The notes: a model not told the origin generated them from the sequence alone. Shown: positions 33,119-43,856, counted from the first letter of the stretch. The stretch: DNA of 64,000 nt from Marinoscillum sp. MHG1-6 (GCF_024714475.1 NZ_JAMZMI010000002.1:124001-188000), one strand, 5' to 3'. Program-made: numbers and translations.

Positions 33119-33140
33119 TTAGGGGCTAAATTTCTTAAGA

Positions 33141-34139
33141 ATGTCAAAAGTACGAGCAGCTATAACCGGAGTACATGGTTGGGTTCCTGATTACGTTTTA
33201 ACAAATCAGGAACTCGAAACAATGGTGGAAACCTCTGATGAGTGGATCACCTCCAGAACCGGTATCAAAGAAAGAAGAATACTTAAAGGAGATAATCAGG
33301 GAACGTCAGTGATTGGTACGCAAGCTGTAAAAGGCCTGCTGGAAAAAACCAATACCGATCCGAAAGACATTGACCTGATTCTTTGTGCTACGGTAACTCC
33401 GGATATGCCTTTTCCTGCTACAGCTAACTTAATTGCAGCTAATGTAGGTGCGGTCAACTCATTTGGATACGATATGAGTGCCGCCTGCTCAGGATTCCTT
33501 TATGCGGTAGCAACTGCTGCCAGCTTTATTGAGTCCGGAATGTACAAAAAAGTAGTGGTGGTTGGAGCCGACAAAATGTCTTCTATCATTGACTACACTG
33601 ACCGAACTACCTGTATCATTTTTGGAGATGGTGGTGGTGCTGCACTTCTTGAGCCCAACACAGAAGGCTTTGGAGTAATGGACTCTATTCTTAGATCCGA
33701 CGGATCAGGAGCGCCATATCTTCACATCAAAGCAGGAGGTAGTTTGAAACCTGCCAGCCCTGAAACCATCCAAAACCGTGAGCACTTTGCCTATCAAGAA
33801 GGCTCTACCGTATTCAAATTTGCGGTAACTAACATGGCAGATGTTTCTGCAGAGGTGATGCAACGAAACAACCTCACGGGAGACGATATCCGCTACCTGG
33901 TTCCTCACCAGGCAAATAAAAGAATCATCGATGCCACCGCCCGTCGAATGGGTGTTGGTGACGAAAAAGTAATGCTCAATATTGAGCGCTATGGCAATAC
34001 CACAGCTGGTACCCTTCCTCTTTGTCTTTGGGATTATGAATCTCAGCTAAAAAAGGGTGACAACCTTATCTTAGCGGCATTTGGTGGAGGATTCACCTGG
34101 GGAGCTATCTGGCTCAAGTGGGCATACGATCCTAAATAA
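33141..34139 (+). CDS. fabH: 3-oxoacyl-ACP synthase III (FabH)
   Basis: This enzyme of 332 residues starts fatty-acid synthesis by condensing acetyl-CoA with malonyl-ACP. The catalytic triad is visible: Cys in [11 protein letters not shown], His in VPHQANKRI and Asn in [13 protein letters not shown]-terminal GGGFTWGA glycine loop closes the thiolase fold. It sits between rpmF and efp in the conserved Bacteroidota order; plsX, which often intervenes in other bacteria, is absent here. Confidence 0.95.
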   Translation: MSKVRAAITGVHGWVPDYVLTNQELETMVETSDEWITSRTGIKERRILKGDNQGTSVIGTQAVKGLLEKTNTDPKDIDLILCATVTPDMPFPATANLIAANVGAVNSFGYDMSAACSGFLYAVATAASFIESGMYKKVVVVGADKMSSIIDYTDRTTCIIFGDGGGAALLEPNTEGFGVMDSILRSDGSGAPYLHIKAGGSLKPASPETIQNREHFAYQEGSTVFKFAVTNMADVSAEVMQRNNLTGDDIRYLVPHQANKRIIDATARRMGVGDEKVMLNIERYGNTTAGTLPLCLWDYESQLKKGDNLILAAFGGGFTWGAIWLKWAYDPK

Positions 34140-34159
34140 GCAACTCAACTTATAACATA

Positions 34160-34723
34160 ATGGCTACTACAGCAGATTTTAGAAATGGACTTGTCATCGA
34201 ATTCAACCATGACCTGTTCGCTATCGTGGAGTTTCAGCATGTGAAACCCGGAAAAGGTCCTGCTTTTGTTAGAACCAAGCTAAAAAGTTTGACTACAGGA
34301 AGAGTTATTGACAACACCTTTACTGCTGGTCATAAAGTAACCACTGCACGCGTAGAGCGCAGAGATTATCAATACCTGTATAAAGATGATCTGGGTTACA
34401 ACTTCATGGACAGTAACACTTTCGAACAAATCCCGATCCAGGAAGAATTGATCAATGCGCCTCAATTTTTAAAAGACGGACAGGAAGTGGAAGTACTTTT
34501 TCATGCGGAAGAAGAAAAAGTATTGGGTTGTGAGTTGCCACAGCATGTTGTCCTTCAGGTAGTTTACACAGAGCCTGGGCTAAAAGGAGACACAGCCACT
34601 AACGCTTCAAAACCTGCAGAATTAGAAACCGGAGCTACCATCCAGGTTCCTTTATTCATCGAGCAGGACGAAATCATCAAAGTGAATACCCAAACGAGTT
34701 CCTACGTAGAACGGGTAAAATAA
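34160..34723 (+). CDS. efp: elongation factor P
   Basis: An EF-P of 187 residues that relieves ribosome stalling at polyproline. The loop [14 protein letters not shown] holds the tip Lys (about residue 32), the usual site of post-translational modification in many bacteria. The three beta-barrel domains are of normal length. It is 20 bases after fabH. I see no modification-enzyme gene (epmA/B or earP) in the window. Confidence 0.96.
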   Translation: MATTADFRNGLVIEFNHDLFAIVEFQHVKPGKGPAFVRTKLKSLTTGRVIDNTFTAGHKVTTARVERRDYQYLYKDDLGYNFMDSNTFEQIPIQEELINAPQFLKDGQEVEVLFHAEEEKVLGCELPQHVVLQVVYTEPGLKGDTATNASKPAELETGATIQVPLFIEQDEIIKVNTQTSSYVERVK

Positions 34724-34807
34724 ACTAGATTAGCTTTTACTTAACTAAATAAGCCACATAACCCACCTCCCCATCTGCTATTACCAGTGACCAAACAGGT
34801 AATATTA

Positions 34808-34839
34808 TTTGACGGCAAAGTGTTTAAGGCTTACCTTCG
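34808..34839 (+). promoter_or_regulatory. promoter of accB-accC
   Basis: TTTG at 34808-34811 and TACCTTCG at 34832-34839, spaced by 20 bases, match the Bacteroidota TTTG-N19/20-TAnnTTTG consensus with one mismatch. The accB start is 20 bases downstream, giving the acc genes their own promoter besides any read-through from efp. Confidence 0.65.
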
Positions 34840-34859
34840 TGATTCGAAAATAAAAACCA

Positions 34860-35333
34860 ATGAAAGCAAAAGAAATTCGAGACTTAATTGACTTTATATC
34901 TGCAACAGGCCTTGAAGAGGTCAACATCGAAACAGAGGAATTCAAAATAAAAGTAAAAAGAACCCCTAATCAAACGGCTGCATCAGCTCCTGCTGCTGCT
35001 CCGGTGGTAGCTGCAGCTCCAGCTCCACAACCTTCAACTCCTGCTCAGGCTGCCCCTGAAGCAGCTAAAGCTGCACCGGCTGCTGATGCGGGAACAATAA
35101 CCATCAAATCTCCAATGATTGGAACATTCTATGATAGCCCGAATCCGGAATCCGGAGCTTTCATTAAAGTTGGAGATATGGTTAAGCCTGGTGATACTGT
35201 ATGTATCGTAGAAGCCATGAAACTCTTCAATGAAATTGAATCTGAGGTTTCAGGTAAAATCGTAAAAGTATTGGTTGAAAATGCTCAGCCGGTAGAATTT
35301 GATCAGCCATTATTCCTGGTTGAGCCAGCATAA
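34860..35333 (+). CDS. accB: biotin carboxyl carrier protein of acetyl-CoA carboxylase
   Basis: AccB of 157 residues: an N-terminal helical part (1-40), a long Ala/Pro-rich flexible linker (about 41-78), and the biotinyl domain. The biotin-accepting Lys is in VEAMKLFNE. It carries biotin between AccC and the carboxyltransferase during malonyl-CoA formation. accC follows by 12 bases. Confidence 0.96.
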   Translation: MKAKEIRDLIDFISATGLEEVNIETEEFKIKVKRTPNQTAASAPAAAPVVAAAPAPQPSTPAQAAPEAAKAAPAADAGTITIKSPMIGTFYDSPNPESGAFIKVGDMVKPGDTVCIVEAMKLFNEIESEVSGKIVKVLVENAQPVEFDQPLFLVEPA

Positions 35334-35345
35334 AACTTAAGGCCC

Positions 35346-36698
35346 GTGTTTAATAAGATATTAGTTGCTAACAGGGGTGAAATAGCCCTGCGAATCATCC
35401 GTACCTGCAAAGAAATGGGCATCAAAACGGTGGCCGTTTACTCAACAGCAGATCGGGATAGTTTACATGTGAGATTTGCTGATGAGGCTGTTTGTATCGG
35501 ACCGCCTGCGAGTAAAGACTCTTACCTGAAAATTCCACAAATCATTTCTGCAGCAGAAATCACCAATGCCGATGCGATCCATCCGGGATATGGTTTCTTG
35601 GCCGAGAATGCTGAATTTTCACGCGTTTGTGAAGAATACGGTATCAAATTCATCGGTGCTTCCGCTGAAATGATCAACGCCATGGGTGACAAGGCTACGG
35701 CTAAGGAAACCATGAAAAAAGCAGGTGTACCTACCATCCCCGGTTCCGATGGCCTATTGGCATCTATCGAAGAGGGAATGAAGCTTGCGAGTGATGTTGG
35801 GTACCCTGTCATGCTTAAAGCAACTGCCGGTGGTGGTGGTAAAGGTATGAGACTGGTAAAAACAGACAAGGACTTCAAGAAAGCCTGGGATGACGCCAGA
35901 CAAGAGGCTGGTGCCGCTTTTGGTAATGATGGACTGTACCTTGAGAAGTTTGTTGAGGAGCCTAGACATATAGAAATACAGATCATCGGCGATAGCACCG
36001 GAAAAGCGTGTCACTTGTCTGAAAGAGATTGCTCTATCCAAAGAAGACACCAAAAGCTAACGGAAGAAACACCTTCTCCAATTGTGTCTCAGGAACTCAG
36101 AGAAAGAATGGGACAGGCTGCCATCAAAGGTGCCGAGGCCATCAAATACGAAGGTGCCGGTACAGTGGAGTTCCTTGTAGATAAACATGGTGATTTCTAC
36201 TTCATGGAAATGAATACTCGTATCCAGGTAGAGCACCCAATTACTGAAGAAGTAACAGACTTTGATCTGATCAAAGAACAAATAAAAGTAGCTGCCGGCA
36301 TTCCGATTTCCGGTAGAAACTATTACCCTCAGCTTTTCTCCATTGAGTGCAGAATTAATGCTGAGGATCCATTAAATGATTTCAGACCAAGTCCGGGTAA
36401 AATCACAAACCTTCACCTTCCTGGTGGGCATGGTGTGCGTGTGGATAGCCATGTGTACGCTGGTTATGTGATTCCGCCGTTCTATGACTCTATGATTGCC
36501 AAGCTGATCGTCTCAGCACAATCAAGAGAAGAGGCCCTTGTTCGTATGAAAAGAGCCCTGTCTGAGATGGTCATTGAAGGAATCAAAACGACTATTCCTT
36601 TCCACCTTAAGTTGATGGATGATCCGGGCTTCCAGTCAGGAAAATTCACCACTAAGTTTCTGGAGACATTTGATTTTAGTTCTTTAAAAGAAAACTAA
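35346..36698 (+). CDS. accC: biotin carboxylase subunit of acetyl-CoA carboxylase
   Basis: AccC of 450 residues uses ATP and bicarbonate to carboxylate the biotin on AccB. Motifs are [17 protein letters not shown] at the N terminus, [11 protein letters not shown], the ATP-grasp glycine loop [14 protein letters not shown] and [15 protein letters not shown] near the catalytic site. Translation starts at GTG (35346), the only sensible start for the conserved N terminus. It is cotranscribed with accB. Confidence 0.96.
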   Translation: MFNKILVANRGEIALRIIRTCKEMGIKTVAVYSTADRDSLHVRFADEAVCIGPPASKDSYLKIPQIISAAEITNADAIHPGYGFLAENAEFSRVCEEYGIKFIGASAEMINAMGDKATAKETMKKAGVPTIPGSDGLLASIEEGMKLASDVGYPVMLKATAGGGGKGMRLVKTDKDFKKAWDDARQEAGAAFGNDGLYLEKFVEEPRHIEIQIIGDSTGKACHLSERDCSIQRRHQKLTEETPSPIVSQELRERMGQAAIKGAEAIKYEGAGTVEFLVDKHGDFYFMEMNTRIQVEHPITEEVTDFDLIKEQIKVAAGIPISGRNYYPQLFSIECRINAEDPLNDFRPSPGKITNLHLPGGHGVRVDSHVYAGYVIPPFYDSMIAKLIVSAQSREEALVRMKRALSEMVIEGIKTTIPFHLKLMDDPGFQSGKFTTKFLETFDFSSLKEN

Positions 36699-36704
36699 AC
36701 ATCG

Positions 36705-37340
36705 TTGTTAGTATCGGAGATTGACTTTTCAAGGGTCCCACAACGGGCTATCAGGAAGTTCCTGAAAACCTCAAAATTAAAGACTCTTGAAGAGTTAATT
36801 CCGGTATGTTACTCCCCTACTGAGGAACCTTATTTTTATCACTGTAAAGAATATACTTTCCCATTCAACATCAATAACGTTTGGGAGAAATACATTTTCC
36901 TTCATCCGACTGCATGCTGGGATAGTGCCATGATCTCTTTGGGCATTGTTTATTCAAGACCCGATGATCAAGTGCTTTACAGGGACAGTGATTTCGATCA
37001 GTTACAAAAAGGTCAGCTGTACTTTATTCGTCTGAATATTCTTGGCTCTCTACTTCAGATTCCTGTCATCCATGAGATCAACGAGGTAGATCATGAAAAC
37101 AAGGTGATCAAAAGCTGTTACGTGGACAAGGGAAAATCTCAGGGTTCACAATGGATAAAATTGGTGGAGGTAGATGAACATACCACCAGAATCGTTCATG
37201 AAACCAGGTATAAAGGGGACTCAAAAATCAGAGATAAATACCTCTATCCTATCTTTCACACCAAAGCTCTTGACCAGTTCCACGGCAATGTCCTTAGAGA
37301 GCTCAATCAGGAAGCTTCAATCTTCTCAACCAGCTCCTGA
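36705..37340 (+). CDS. conserved SRPBCC-like protein of unknown function
   Basis: A 211-residue soluble protein with no signal peptide. It starts at TTG (36705), since a stop lies three codons upstream and the first internal ATG is far inside the domain. The alternating strands in the middle ([61 protein letters not shown]) suggest a helix-grip (START/SRPBCC) lipid- or ligand-binding fold, by inference only. It follows accC by 6 bases and may be in its transcript. Its 3' end overlaps the convergent DUF3109-like gene by 34 bases. Confidence 0.7.
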   Translation: MLVSEIDFSRVPQRAIRKFLKTSKLKTLEELIPVCYSPTEEPYFYHCKEYTFPFNINNVWEKYIFLHPTACWDSAMISLGIVYSRPDDQVLYRDSDFDQLQKGQLYFIRLNILGSLLQIPVIHEINEVDHENKVIKSCYVDKGKSQGSQWIKLVEVDEHTTRIVHETRYKGDSKIRDKYLYPIFHTKALDQFHGNVLRELNQEASIFSTSS

Positions 37341-37870
37341 TACCACACTTCTCCAAACTTTCTAATGAGAGGTTCCTTCAAAAATTTGTACACGGGAACT
37401 TTCAATGATGCACCCAGCTCACAGGCTGGGGAACATATCTGCCAACGATCATAATTCAGTGCCAAATGATCATGAAGTTTAACCACCCTGATAGGGTACA
37501 GGTGACAGGAAATGGGTTTTCTAAAGTCAGTCTTACCATCCTTATGCGCCTGCTCTATTCCACATTTTAATATCCCCCTCTCATCATAATAAGCAAAAGC
37601 ACACTCCTTATTATCGATGGTTGTGGTACTAAAGTCGCCTTCTTCATCTAGTAGGTAGGGTCCGTTTTTCTCTAATGCGTCAATGGCCCCCCTGGGAAGA
37701 TAATCTTTCACCACCTCAACAACATCTTCAATCTGAGGTAGCTCCTCCTCCAGTAATGGAGCGCCCAAATCTCCCTCTACACAGCAGGCCCCTTTACACC
37801 GTTCGAGATCACAAACGAAGAATTCTTCTTTGATATCATCCGAAATGAGTGTTTTACCAATTTGAATCAT
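37307..37870 (-). CDS. DUF3109-like cysteine-rich protein
   Basis: This 187-residue protein carries scattered cysteines typical of DUF3109: [11 protein letters not shown] near the N terminus, then [33 protein letters not shown] and [11 protein letters not shown]. The pattern of about nine conserved Cys suggests an iron-sulfur or zinc cluster, similar to the YkgJ-type CxxxCC group. No function is established. It converges on the SRPBCC-like gene with a 34-base overlap of the two coding ends. Confidence 0.85.
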   Translation of the reverse strand: MIQIGKTLISDDIKEEFFVCDLERCKGACCVEGDLGAPLLEEELPQIEDVVEVVKDYLPRGAIDALEKNGPYLLDEEGDFSTTTIDNKECAFAYYDERGILKCGIEQAHKDGKTDFRKPISCHLYPIRVVKLHDHLALNYDRWQICSPACELGASLKVPVYKFLKEPLIRKFGEVWYQELVEKIEAS

Positions 37871-37979
37871 GAATGAATGGTTTTGAGGTCACAAAGTTAA
37901 GCTAGCCCGGCCAGAAGTGAGTTCTGAAAAAAAATTAGAAACAAAATGGAACCATTTATTCTGACATTCGTTAGAAGTT

Positions 37980-38013
37980 TATACATATATGTATATACAT
38001 ATATTTAAATTTG
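37980..38013 (+). promoter_or_regulatory. promoter and palindromic operator candidate upstream of the YceI-like gene
   Basis: TAAATTTG at 38006-38013 is a perfect -7 element, 23 bases before the ATG. The position where the -33 element should lie is covered by the perfect 16-base palindrome TATACATATATGTATA (37980-37995), which continues as a TA-repeat. This arrangement suggests a repressor or activator site. Confidence 0.55.
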
Positions 38014-38036
38014 AGGTATAAAATATTCAAACGAAC

Positions 38037-38615
38037 ATGTTACAAACAATTCTATTATCAATTTCATTGCTACTTTCATCAGGAGATGGAACAGATGCAA
38101 CTTATTCAGTAGACACAGAGGAAAGCTCCATTGCGTGGGTAGGTAAAAAAGTGACAGGACAACACAATGGATCAATTGAGGTTCAAAGTGGAACTTTAAA
38201 ATTGGAAGAAGGCAAACTGGTTGGCGGATCTTTTACAGTTGATATGACCTCTTTAGTTAGCGAAGATCTTGAGGGCGAGTGGAAATCAAAATTAGAAGGA
38301 CATCTAAAGTCTGATGATTTCTTTGGAGTAGAGAAGTATCCTACTTCAAACTTTGTGATCAAAAAAGCGAAGGCATTAGGCGCTGGAAAATATAACGTTA
38401 CAGGAGAGATCACCATTAAAGGCATTACACAACCTATTGACTTTCCTGTTCAGTTGGTAGTTGCTGATGACAAGGTAACTGGTACAGCCAACATCGTAAT
38501 CGACCGTTCTAAATTTAACGTAAAATACGGTTCTGGTAGCTTCTTTGACGACCTGGGTGACAAGACTATCTACGATGATTTTGAGCTTAGCGTAAGCATC
38601 GTTGCTGCGAAATAA
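38037..38615 (+). CDS. YceI-like secreted lipid-binding protein
   Basis: This 192-residue protein has a short signal-like N terminus (MLQTILLSISLLLSSG) and a YceI lipocalin-like barrel. Recognisable segments are YSVDTEESSIAWVGKKVTG, the GGSFTVDMTSL turn, HLKSDDFFGVEKYPTSNF and GEITIKGITQPIDFPV. Family members bind isoprenoid lipids in the periplasm. It has its own promoter and ends at a strong terminator, so it is monocistronic. Confidence 0.92.
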   Translation: MLQTILLSISLLLSSGDGTDATYSVDTEESSIAWVGKKVTGQHNGSIEVQSGTLKLEEGKLVGGSFTVDMTSLVSEDLEGEWKSKLEGHLKSDDFFGVEKYPTSNFVIKKAKALGAGKYNVTGEITIKGITQPIDFPVQLVVADDKVTGTANIVIDRSKFNVKYGSGSFFDDLGDKTIYDDFELSVSIVAAK

Positions 38616-38639
38616 ACGAGCTAATTAAGCATACAAGAG

Positions 38640-38668
38640 AAAAGGAGGCCTCGGCCTCCTTTTTTTTG
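38640..38668. terminator. intrinsic terminator after the YceI-like gene
   Basis: AGGAGGCC (38643-38650) pairs with GGCCTCCT (38653-38660) and is followed by a run of T at 38661-38667. It acts on the rightward YceI transcript and, with the A-rich sequence on its left, possibly on the leftward hslV transcript. Confidence 0.9.
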
Positions 38669-38671
38669 TAT

Positions 38672-39214
38672 TTAAACCACCTCAATCACATGATTGTGAT
38701 TGGTATAGATGCAGATATCTGCAGCGATTGTCAGCCCTTCCTTGACCATTTCCTCTGCCGTGAGATGCGCAGCATGTTTTTTCAATGCGAGGGCAGCAGA
38801 ACGCGCGTACATGCTTCCACTTCCAATAGAGGCTACATCTTCATCGGGTTCTAGTACGTCTCCGGTTCCGGAGACCACTAAGACTTCATTCTTATCTGCA
38901 ACAATCATCATAGCTTCTAATTGACGCAGGTACTTATCTGTACGCCAATCTTTCGCCAACTCTACGGCAGCCCTTTTCAGGTTTCCCGAATAGGCACTCA
39001 GTTTTTCATCAAACCGATCCAGGAGCGTAAAAGCATCGGCTGTGGATCCGGCAAAACCGGTGACTACTTTACCATCAGCTAGCTTCCTGATCTTCTTGAC
39101 ATGGCTTTTTGCTACTGTATTACCCATGGTAGCTTGTCCATCAGCACCAATAGCAATTTGTCCATTGTGCTTCACTGCCAGAACGGTAGTCGCGTGAATT
39201 TTTGGGGTACTCAT
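38672..39214 (-). CDS. hslV: ATP-dependent protease subunit HslV
   Basis: HslV of 180 residues, the threonine protease of the HslUV proteasome-like complex. The catalytic Thr lies in [12 protein letters not shown], after a short leader, as in other Bacteroidota. Other family signatures are [10 protein letters not shown] and [16 protein letters not shown]. It is read alone; the unfoldase hslU is not next to it, so that gene must be elsewhere. It ends 4 bases before the terminator at 38640-38668. Confidence 0.95.
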   Translation of the reverse strand: MSTPKIHATTVLAVKHNGQIAIGADGQATMGNTVAKSHVKKIRKLADGKVVTGFAGSTADAFTLLDRFDEKLSAYSGNLKRAAVELAKDWRTDKYLRQLEAMMIVADKNEVLVVSGTGDVLEPDEDVASIGSGSMYARSAALALKKHAAHLTAEEMVKEGLTIAADICIYTNHNHVIEVV

Positions 39215-39227
39215 GTGTTAGATTTTA

Positions 39228-39277
39228 AATAAAAAGCCATTGCAAACAGTTTTAACCTAACTATTCACAATGGCTTA
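39228..39277 (-). terminator. terminator between trxB and hslV
   Basis: On the minus strand AAGCCATTG (39276-39268) pairs with CAATGGCTT (39242-39234), with extra pairing in the loop and T-rich sequence following. It ends trxB transcription upstream of hslV. Confidence 0.8.
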
Positions 39278-39295
39278 GATGATTTTGTTTTATGA

Positions 39296-40255
39296 TCAAG
39301 CTGAGGTGCTCTCAGCTAATTCCATTTCCTTTTCAGCCAGGAACCTTTCAGCATCCAGGGCTCCCATACAACCTGAACCGGCTGCAGTAACCGCCTGACG
39401 ATAAACTTTGTCCTGGGCATCACCGGTTGCAAATACACCTTCAACGTTAGTCTTCGAAGTACCTGGTATGGCCTTAATATATCCACTCTCATCAAGTTCA
39501 AGATAGTCTTTGAATATATCCGTATTTGGCTTGTGACCAATTGCCACGAAGAATCCCTGAACTGGAATTTCCCTGGTTTCCCCGGTCACAGTATCTTTCA
39601 CACGCACACCTTCTACTTCTTCACCTCCAAGTACCTCTTCCGTTTGTGTATTCCAAAGCACTTCAATGTTCGGTGTATTCATGACTCTGTGCTGCATGAT
39701 CTGAGATGCTCTTAATTCATCCCTTCTTACCAGCATGTAGACTTTATTCACAAGCTTAGAGAGATAGGTCGCCTCTTCCGCAGCGGTATCACCACCACCG
39801 ACAATAGCAACATCCTGTCCTCTGAAGAAGAATCCATCACAAACCGCACAGGCAGACACTCCTTTACCATTCAGTCTTTGCTCACTTTCTATTCCCAGCC
39901 ATTTGGCAGATGCTCCGGTAGATATAATGACTGCTTCCGCCTCGATCTCCACTTTCTCATCAACCGTCACTTTATGGGGCCATCCTGAGAAATCGACTGA
40001 CGTTACCATTCCGTATCTGATATCGGCTCCAAAACGTTCTGCTTGCTTCTGGAAGTCCACCATCATTTGCGGACCCATTACACCGTCAGGGTATCCGGGG
40101 TAATTTTCCACATCATTTGTGATGGTCAACTGTCCACCAGGCTGTCCTCCCTGATATAATACAGGAGTAAGTCCGGCTCTTGAAGCATAAATCGCCGCTG
40201 TATATCCTGCGGGACCTGAACCAATGATCAATACTTTTACTTTTTCTATCGCCAT
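39296..40255 (-). CDS. trxB: thioredoxin-disulfide reductase
   Basis: TrxB of 319 residues transfers electrons from NADPH to thioredoxin. The FAD motif is IIGSGPAGYTAAIYA, the redox-active pair is CAVC (C136/C139), the NADPH motif is AIVGGGDTAAEEA, and the FAD-contacting FATGDAQDKVYRQAVTAAG is present. The normal length supports the complete low-molecular-weight type. The gene stands between rpoD and hslV, all read leftward, and ends at a terminator. Confidence 0.96.
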   Translation of the reverse strand: MAIEKVKVLIIGSGPAGYTAAIYASRAGLTPVLYQGGQPGGQLTITNDVENYPGYPDGVMGPQMMVDFQKQAERFGADIRYGMVTSVDFSGWPHKVTVDEKVEIEAEAVIISTGASAKWLGIESEQRLNGKGVSACAVCDGFFFRGQDVAIVGGGDTAAEEATYLSKLVNKVYMLVRRDELRASQIMQHRVMNTPNIEVLWNTQTEEVLGGEEVEGVRVKDTVTGETREIPVQGFFVAIGHKPNTDIFKDYLELDESGYIKAIPGTSKTNVEGVFATGDAQDKVYRQAVTAAGSGCMGALDAERFLAEKEMELAESTSA

Positions 40256-40301
40256 TTCGAATTATGTTTTTCTATAAAACGTGTCTCGTCAGAAGGGTTA
40301 A

Positions 40302-40309
40302 CAAAATTA
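40302..40309 (-). promoter_or_regulatory. possible -7 element for trxB
   Basis: On the minus strand TAATTTTG fits TAnnTTTG and lies 46 bases before the trxB ATG, within the 84-base gap after rpoD. No clear -33 TTTG is found at the right distance, so this is a weak call. Confidence 0.35.
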
Positions 40310-40339
40310 TATCCAAAATGGATCATTCTGCCATATTGG

Positions 40340-41200
40340 CTAACCTAAATATGGTTTTAATGACCTACTTCTTGTATTATGTCTCAATCTGCGTATTGCC
40401 TTCTCCTTAATCTGTCTTACCCGCTCTCGCGTCAGGCCCAGCCTGGAACCAATTTCTTCCAAAGTCATGGTCTCTCCATTCAGTCCATAGTACAGTGCAA
40501 CAACGTCTTCTTCACGCTGTGTAAGTGTGGCTAACACCCGTTTCACCTCCGTTCTTAAGGAATCTGACAACAAAGTACCATCAGGTGTTTCCTCTGAATC
40601 ATCTTCCATGACGTCGAGTAAACTTCCCTCATCGCTTCCTGAAAATGGCGCATCTACAGAAATATGCCTGCCGGAGATCCTTATCGTATCCACCACCTCC
40701 AGGGTTGTCATGTCCAGAAATTCGGCCATTTCGTCAGGAGACGGCTCACGTTCAAATTTCTGTTCGAGTTCTGCAAAGGTTTTGTTAATCTTATTCAGGG
40801 AGCCCACCCGATTCAACGGAAGCCTTACTATCCTTGCCTGTTCGGCCAAAGCCTGAAGTATCGATTGACGAATCCACCAGACCGCATAAGAAATAAACTT
40901 AAACCCGCGCGTCTCGTCAAAGCGCTGAGCGGCTTTGATCAAACCAAGATTTCCCTCGTTAATCAAATCACCCAATGTTAATCCCTGATTTTGATACTGT
41001 TTGGCTACCGATACCACGAACCGGAGATTGGCCATGGTAAGACGCTCAAGAGCAATGGAGTCACCCCCTTTAATACGTTGAGCTAACTCCACCTCTTCAT
41101 CGGGTGAAATTAGCTCATACTTACCTATCTCTTGTAGGTATTTATCGAGAGAGGCGTTCTCCCGGTTTGTAATCTGTTTACTTATCTTGAGCTGTCTCAT
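40340..41200 (-). CDS. rpoD: primary sigma factor, RpoD/SigA type
   Basis: This 286-residue primary sigma factor starts at [15 protein letters not shown], the conserved Bacteroidota start, although the frame stays open for 17 more codons upstream. It lacks region 1.1. Region 1.2 is present, followed by region 2 with [29 protein letters not shown], region 3, and region 4 with [28 protein letters not shown]. Promoters read by this factor in the phylum are TTTG/TAnnTTTG, matching several putative sites in this window. It lies 63 bases downstream of pnp. Confidence 0.96.
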   Translation of the reverse strand: MRQLKISKQITNRENASLDKYLQEIGKYELISPDEEVELAQRIKGGDSIALERLTMANLRFVVSVAKQYQNQGLTLGDLINEGNLGLIKAAQRFDETRGFKFISYAVWWIRQSILQALAEQARIVRLPLNRVGSLNKINKTFAELEQKFEREPSPDEMAEFLDMTTLEVVDTIRISGRHISVDAPFSGSDEGSLLDVMEDDSEETPDGTLLSDSLRTEVKRVLATLTQREEDVVALYYGLNGETMTLEEIGSRLGLTRERVRQIKEKAIRRLRHNTRSRSLKPYLG

Positions 41201-41263
41201 AGCGGTGCGTGTTTGTGCCCAAGAGTGAATTAAGCTCTCAAGCATATCCAACCACCACTAAAT

Positions 41264-43408
41264 TTAGTCAGCTTTAGCTTGCTTTTCAGGCTTCGGCAAC
41301 AAAACTTTTCTAGAAAGTCTGTATTTACCAGTCTTCTTATCGATGTCTACCAACTTCACTTTTACCTCTTCTCCTACTTCAAGAACACCGTCCATTTTTT
41401 CAAGACGTTCCCATTTGATTTCAGAAATATGAAGCAAGCCGTCTTTTCCTGGCAGAATCTCCACAAAGGCACCGAAAGGCATTATCGCCTTAACTTTTCC
41501 ACTGTAGATCTCACCAACTTCCGGCACTGCAACGATCGCCTTGATTCTTCCTACGGCATCGTCAAGAGCTTCTTTATTCGCAGCAAATACGGTTACTACA
41601 CCACCTTTATCTACTTCTTCGATGGTTACAGTAGCACCAGATTCTCTTTGGATTTCCTGAACTACCTTTCCTCCAGGTCCGATCACCGCACCGATCATAT
41701 CTCTCTCGATATTGATCTGAACAAGTCTTGGTGCATTTGGCTTAAGTTCTGTTCTCGGAGCTGAAATGGTCTTATTCATTTCTCCAAGGATATGAAGTCG
41801 ACCTCTTTTAGCCTGATCAAGTGCCTCAGCCAAAACATCATAAGACAGTCCGTCCACTTTGATATCCATCTGACATGCCGTAACACCATTTTCCGTACCA
41901 GTAACTTTGAAGTCCATATCACCCAGATGATCTTCGTCACCAAGGATATCAGATAGCACCGCATAACGTCCTGTTTTGCTATCAGAGATCATTCCCATAG
42001 CGATACCAGAAACAGGAGCTTTGATATTAATACCTGCATCCAAAAGTGAAAGTGTACCCGCACAAACAGTAGCCATAGATGACGAACCATTTGATTCAAG
42101 GATATCTGAAACAATTCGGATGGTATATGGATTGTCCTCGGTTGGGATCATTGGCTTAAGGGCTCTCATAGCCAGATTGCCATGTCCAACTTCTCTACGT
42201 CCAGGACCTCTGTTTGGTCTTACCTCACCGGTAGAAAATGCCGGGAAGTTATAATGAAGGATGAATTTGTTGTATCCGGAGAACATTGCTCCATCAATCA
42301 TCTGCTCATCCATTTTAGAACCTAAAGTAACAGTAGATAGTGACTGAGTTTCACCACGTGTAAATACAGCTGAACCGTGTGCTGATGGTAAGTAATCCAC
42401 TTCAGACCAAATTGGTCTTACTTCATCCAATTTTCTACCATCCAATCTCAGGCTTGTGTCCAAAACACAGTTTCTAACCGCATCTTTTTGAACATCATGG
42501 AAATACTTCTTAAGAAGGAAACTATCCAGCTCCTCTTTCTCTTCTTCTGTATATCCCTCAAGGAAAGACTCAAGAACAGCTTCGAATTTCTCCCCTCTAA
42601 CTTTTTTATTCGCCAGACCTTCCTTCGCGATCGCGTAGCAAGCATCGTAGCATTTCTCACGAATCACTGCCTCAAATGCTTCATCTTTCGGCTCGTGATT
42701 ATATTCTCTTTTCTCTGTTTTTCCGGTTTCTACGGTAAGCTCAGCCTGTGCAGCACATTGAAGTTTGATCTCTTCGTGTGCCTTTTTGATTGCTTCAAGC
42801 ATATCTGCTTCGCTCACTTCCTTGCACTCACCTTCCACCATATTGATGTCGGTAGCTGAACCAGCAACAATCAAATCAAGTTCTGCAGCTTCTACCTCTG
42901 CCGGCGAAGGATTCACTTTGAATTCGCCATTGATTTTGATCACCCTTACTTCCGAAATCGGTCCGTTGAAAGGGATATCAGAAACAGCCAAAGCAGATGA
43001 CGCAGCCAGGGCCGCCAATGAATCAGGCATTACCTCAGGATCAGCAGAGATCAAAGAGATCACCACCTGAGTATCTGCATGATAATCATCCGGGAACAAT
43101 GGTCTAAGTGCACGGTCAACCAAACGGCTGATCAACACTTCATAGTCAGAGAGTTTACCCTCTCTTTTCAGAAATCCACCAGGAATCTTTCCTGCTGATG
43201 CAAATTTCTCCTGATAGTCAACTGATAATGGAAGGAAGTCAACTCCCTCTCCTGCCTCTGTTTTAGAAACTACGGTGGCAAGCATCATTGCCTTGCCCAT
43301 TCTTACTACAACAGATCCATCAGCTTGTTTGGCCAGGCGGCCGGTTTCGATTGAAATTTCCCTTCCATCGGAAAGAGAAATCACCTTGGTAATACCTTGA
43401 GGCTTCAT
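41264..43408 (-). CDS. pnp: polyribonucleotide nucleotidyltransferase
   Basis: PNPase of 714 residues degrades RNA phosphorolytically from the 3' end. The two RNase PH domains are present, the second with the phosphate site around [27 protein letters not shown] ([17 protein letters not shown]) and S1 ([31 protein letters not shown]) domains follow. Length and motif order match the family. It lies downstream of rpsO in the usual rpsO-pnp order, with a terminator in between. Confidence 0.97.
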   Translation of the reverse strand: MKPQGITKVISLSDGREISIETGRLAKQADGSVVVRMGKAMMLATVVSKTEAGEGVDFLPLSVDYQEKFASAGKIPGGFLKREGKLSDYEVLISRLVDRALRPLFPDDYHADTQVVISLISADPEVMPDSLAALAASSALAVSDIPFNGPISEVRVIKINGEFKVNPSPAEVEAAELDLIVAGSATDINMVEGECKEVSEADMLEAIKKAHEEIKLQCAAQAELTVETGKTEKREYNHEPKDEAFEAVIREKCYDACYAIAKEGLANKKVRGEKFEAVLESFLEGYTEEEKEELDSFLLKKYFHDVQKDAVRNCVLDTSLRLDGRKLDEVRPIWSEVDYLPSAHGSAVFTRGETQSLSTVTLGSKMDEQMIDGAMFSGYNKFILHYNFPAFSTGEVRPNRGPGRREVGHGNLAMRALKPMIPTEDNPYTIRIVSDILESNGSSSMATVCAGTLSLLDAGINIKAPVSGIAMGMISDSKTGRYAVLSDILGDEDHLGDMDFKVTGTENGVTACQMDIKVDGLSYDVLAEALDQAKRGRLHILGEMNKTISAPRTELKPNAPRLVQINIERDMIGAVIGPGGKVVQEIQRESGATVTIEEVDKGGVVTVFAANKEALDDAVGRIKAIVAVPEVGEIYSGKVKAIMPFGAFVEILPGKDGLLHISEIKWERLEKMDGVLEVGEEVKVKLVDIDKKTGKYRLSRKVLLPKPEKQAKAD

Positions 43409-43460
43409 ATTAATTCATGTTAAAATGATGTCAGGAGCCTCTATTTTCCCCAGGCGCCTG

Positions 43461-43492
43461 AAAATAAAAAAGGGAATCCTAAGATGATTCCC
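43461..43492 (-). terminator. intrinsic terminator between rpsO and pnp
   Basis: On the minus strand GGGAATC (43492-43486) and GATTCCC (43478-43472) form a stem with a 7-base loop, followed by a T-rich run. It may reduce read-through from rpsO into pnp, an attenuation point often found in this gene pair. Confidence 0.85.
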
Positions 43493-43513
43493 GTAATGTT
43501 TTTAATAATTCGA

Positions 43514-43783
43514 TTACTTACGAATTCCTAACTCTGCGATGATGCTTCTGTACCTTTCGATATCAGACTCATGCAAGTGGTCTAGTAGTCTTCTTCTTTT
43601 ACCTACTAGCTTAAGAAGACCAAGTCGAGACGAGTGGTCTTTTTTATTCGATTTCAAATGCTCTGTAAGGTGATTGATCCTGTGAGTGAAAAGAGCAATT
43701 TGGCCTTCAGAAGATCCTGTGTCGTTAGTACCCTTTCCGTACTTACTGAAAAAACCTTCTTTTACTTCCTTAGTTAAATACAT
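43514..43783 (-). CDS. rpsO: 30S ribosomal protein S15
   Basis: S15 of 89 residues binds 16S rRNA helices 20-22. The family core [48 protein letters not shown] is complete (only fragments are needed here: [32 protein letters not shown]). It has its own promoter and a terminator before pnp. Confidence 0.97.
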   Translation of the reverse strand: MYLTKEVKEGFFSKYGKGTNDTGSSEGQIALFTHRINHLTEHLKSNKKDHSSRLGLLKLVGKRRRLLDHLHESDIERYRSIIAELGIRK

Positions 43784-43824
43784 CCGAATATTTAAATTAT
43801 ATTTTTTCCGCTTAAATCAAGGCG

Positions 43825-43856
43825 CAAATTTAGAAGGAATGTATTTTAAAAGCAAT
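43825..43856 (-). promoter_or_regulatory. promoter of rpsO
   Basis: On the minus strand TAAATTTG (43832-43825) is a perfect -7 element. ATTG (43856-43853) lies upstream with a 20-base spacer in between. The rpsO ATG follows 41 bases downstream. It is one of the cleanest promoters in the window. Confidence 0.7.

Noticed and set aside
36705..37340. Pseudogene status due to lack of ATG
   Set aside because: A TTG start 6 bases after accC gives a full-length, regular frame with normal codon use.
38672..39214. Loss of the HslUV system because hslU is not adjacent
   Set aside because: HslU is often unlinked from hslV in Bacteroidota; absence from this window says nothing about the genome.
41201..41251. 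Longer RpoD start at 41251
   Set aside because: The extra 17 residues have no similarity to sigma factors, while [14 protein letters not shown] is the usual start in this phylum.
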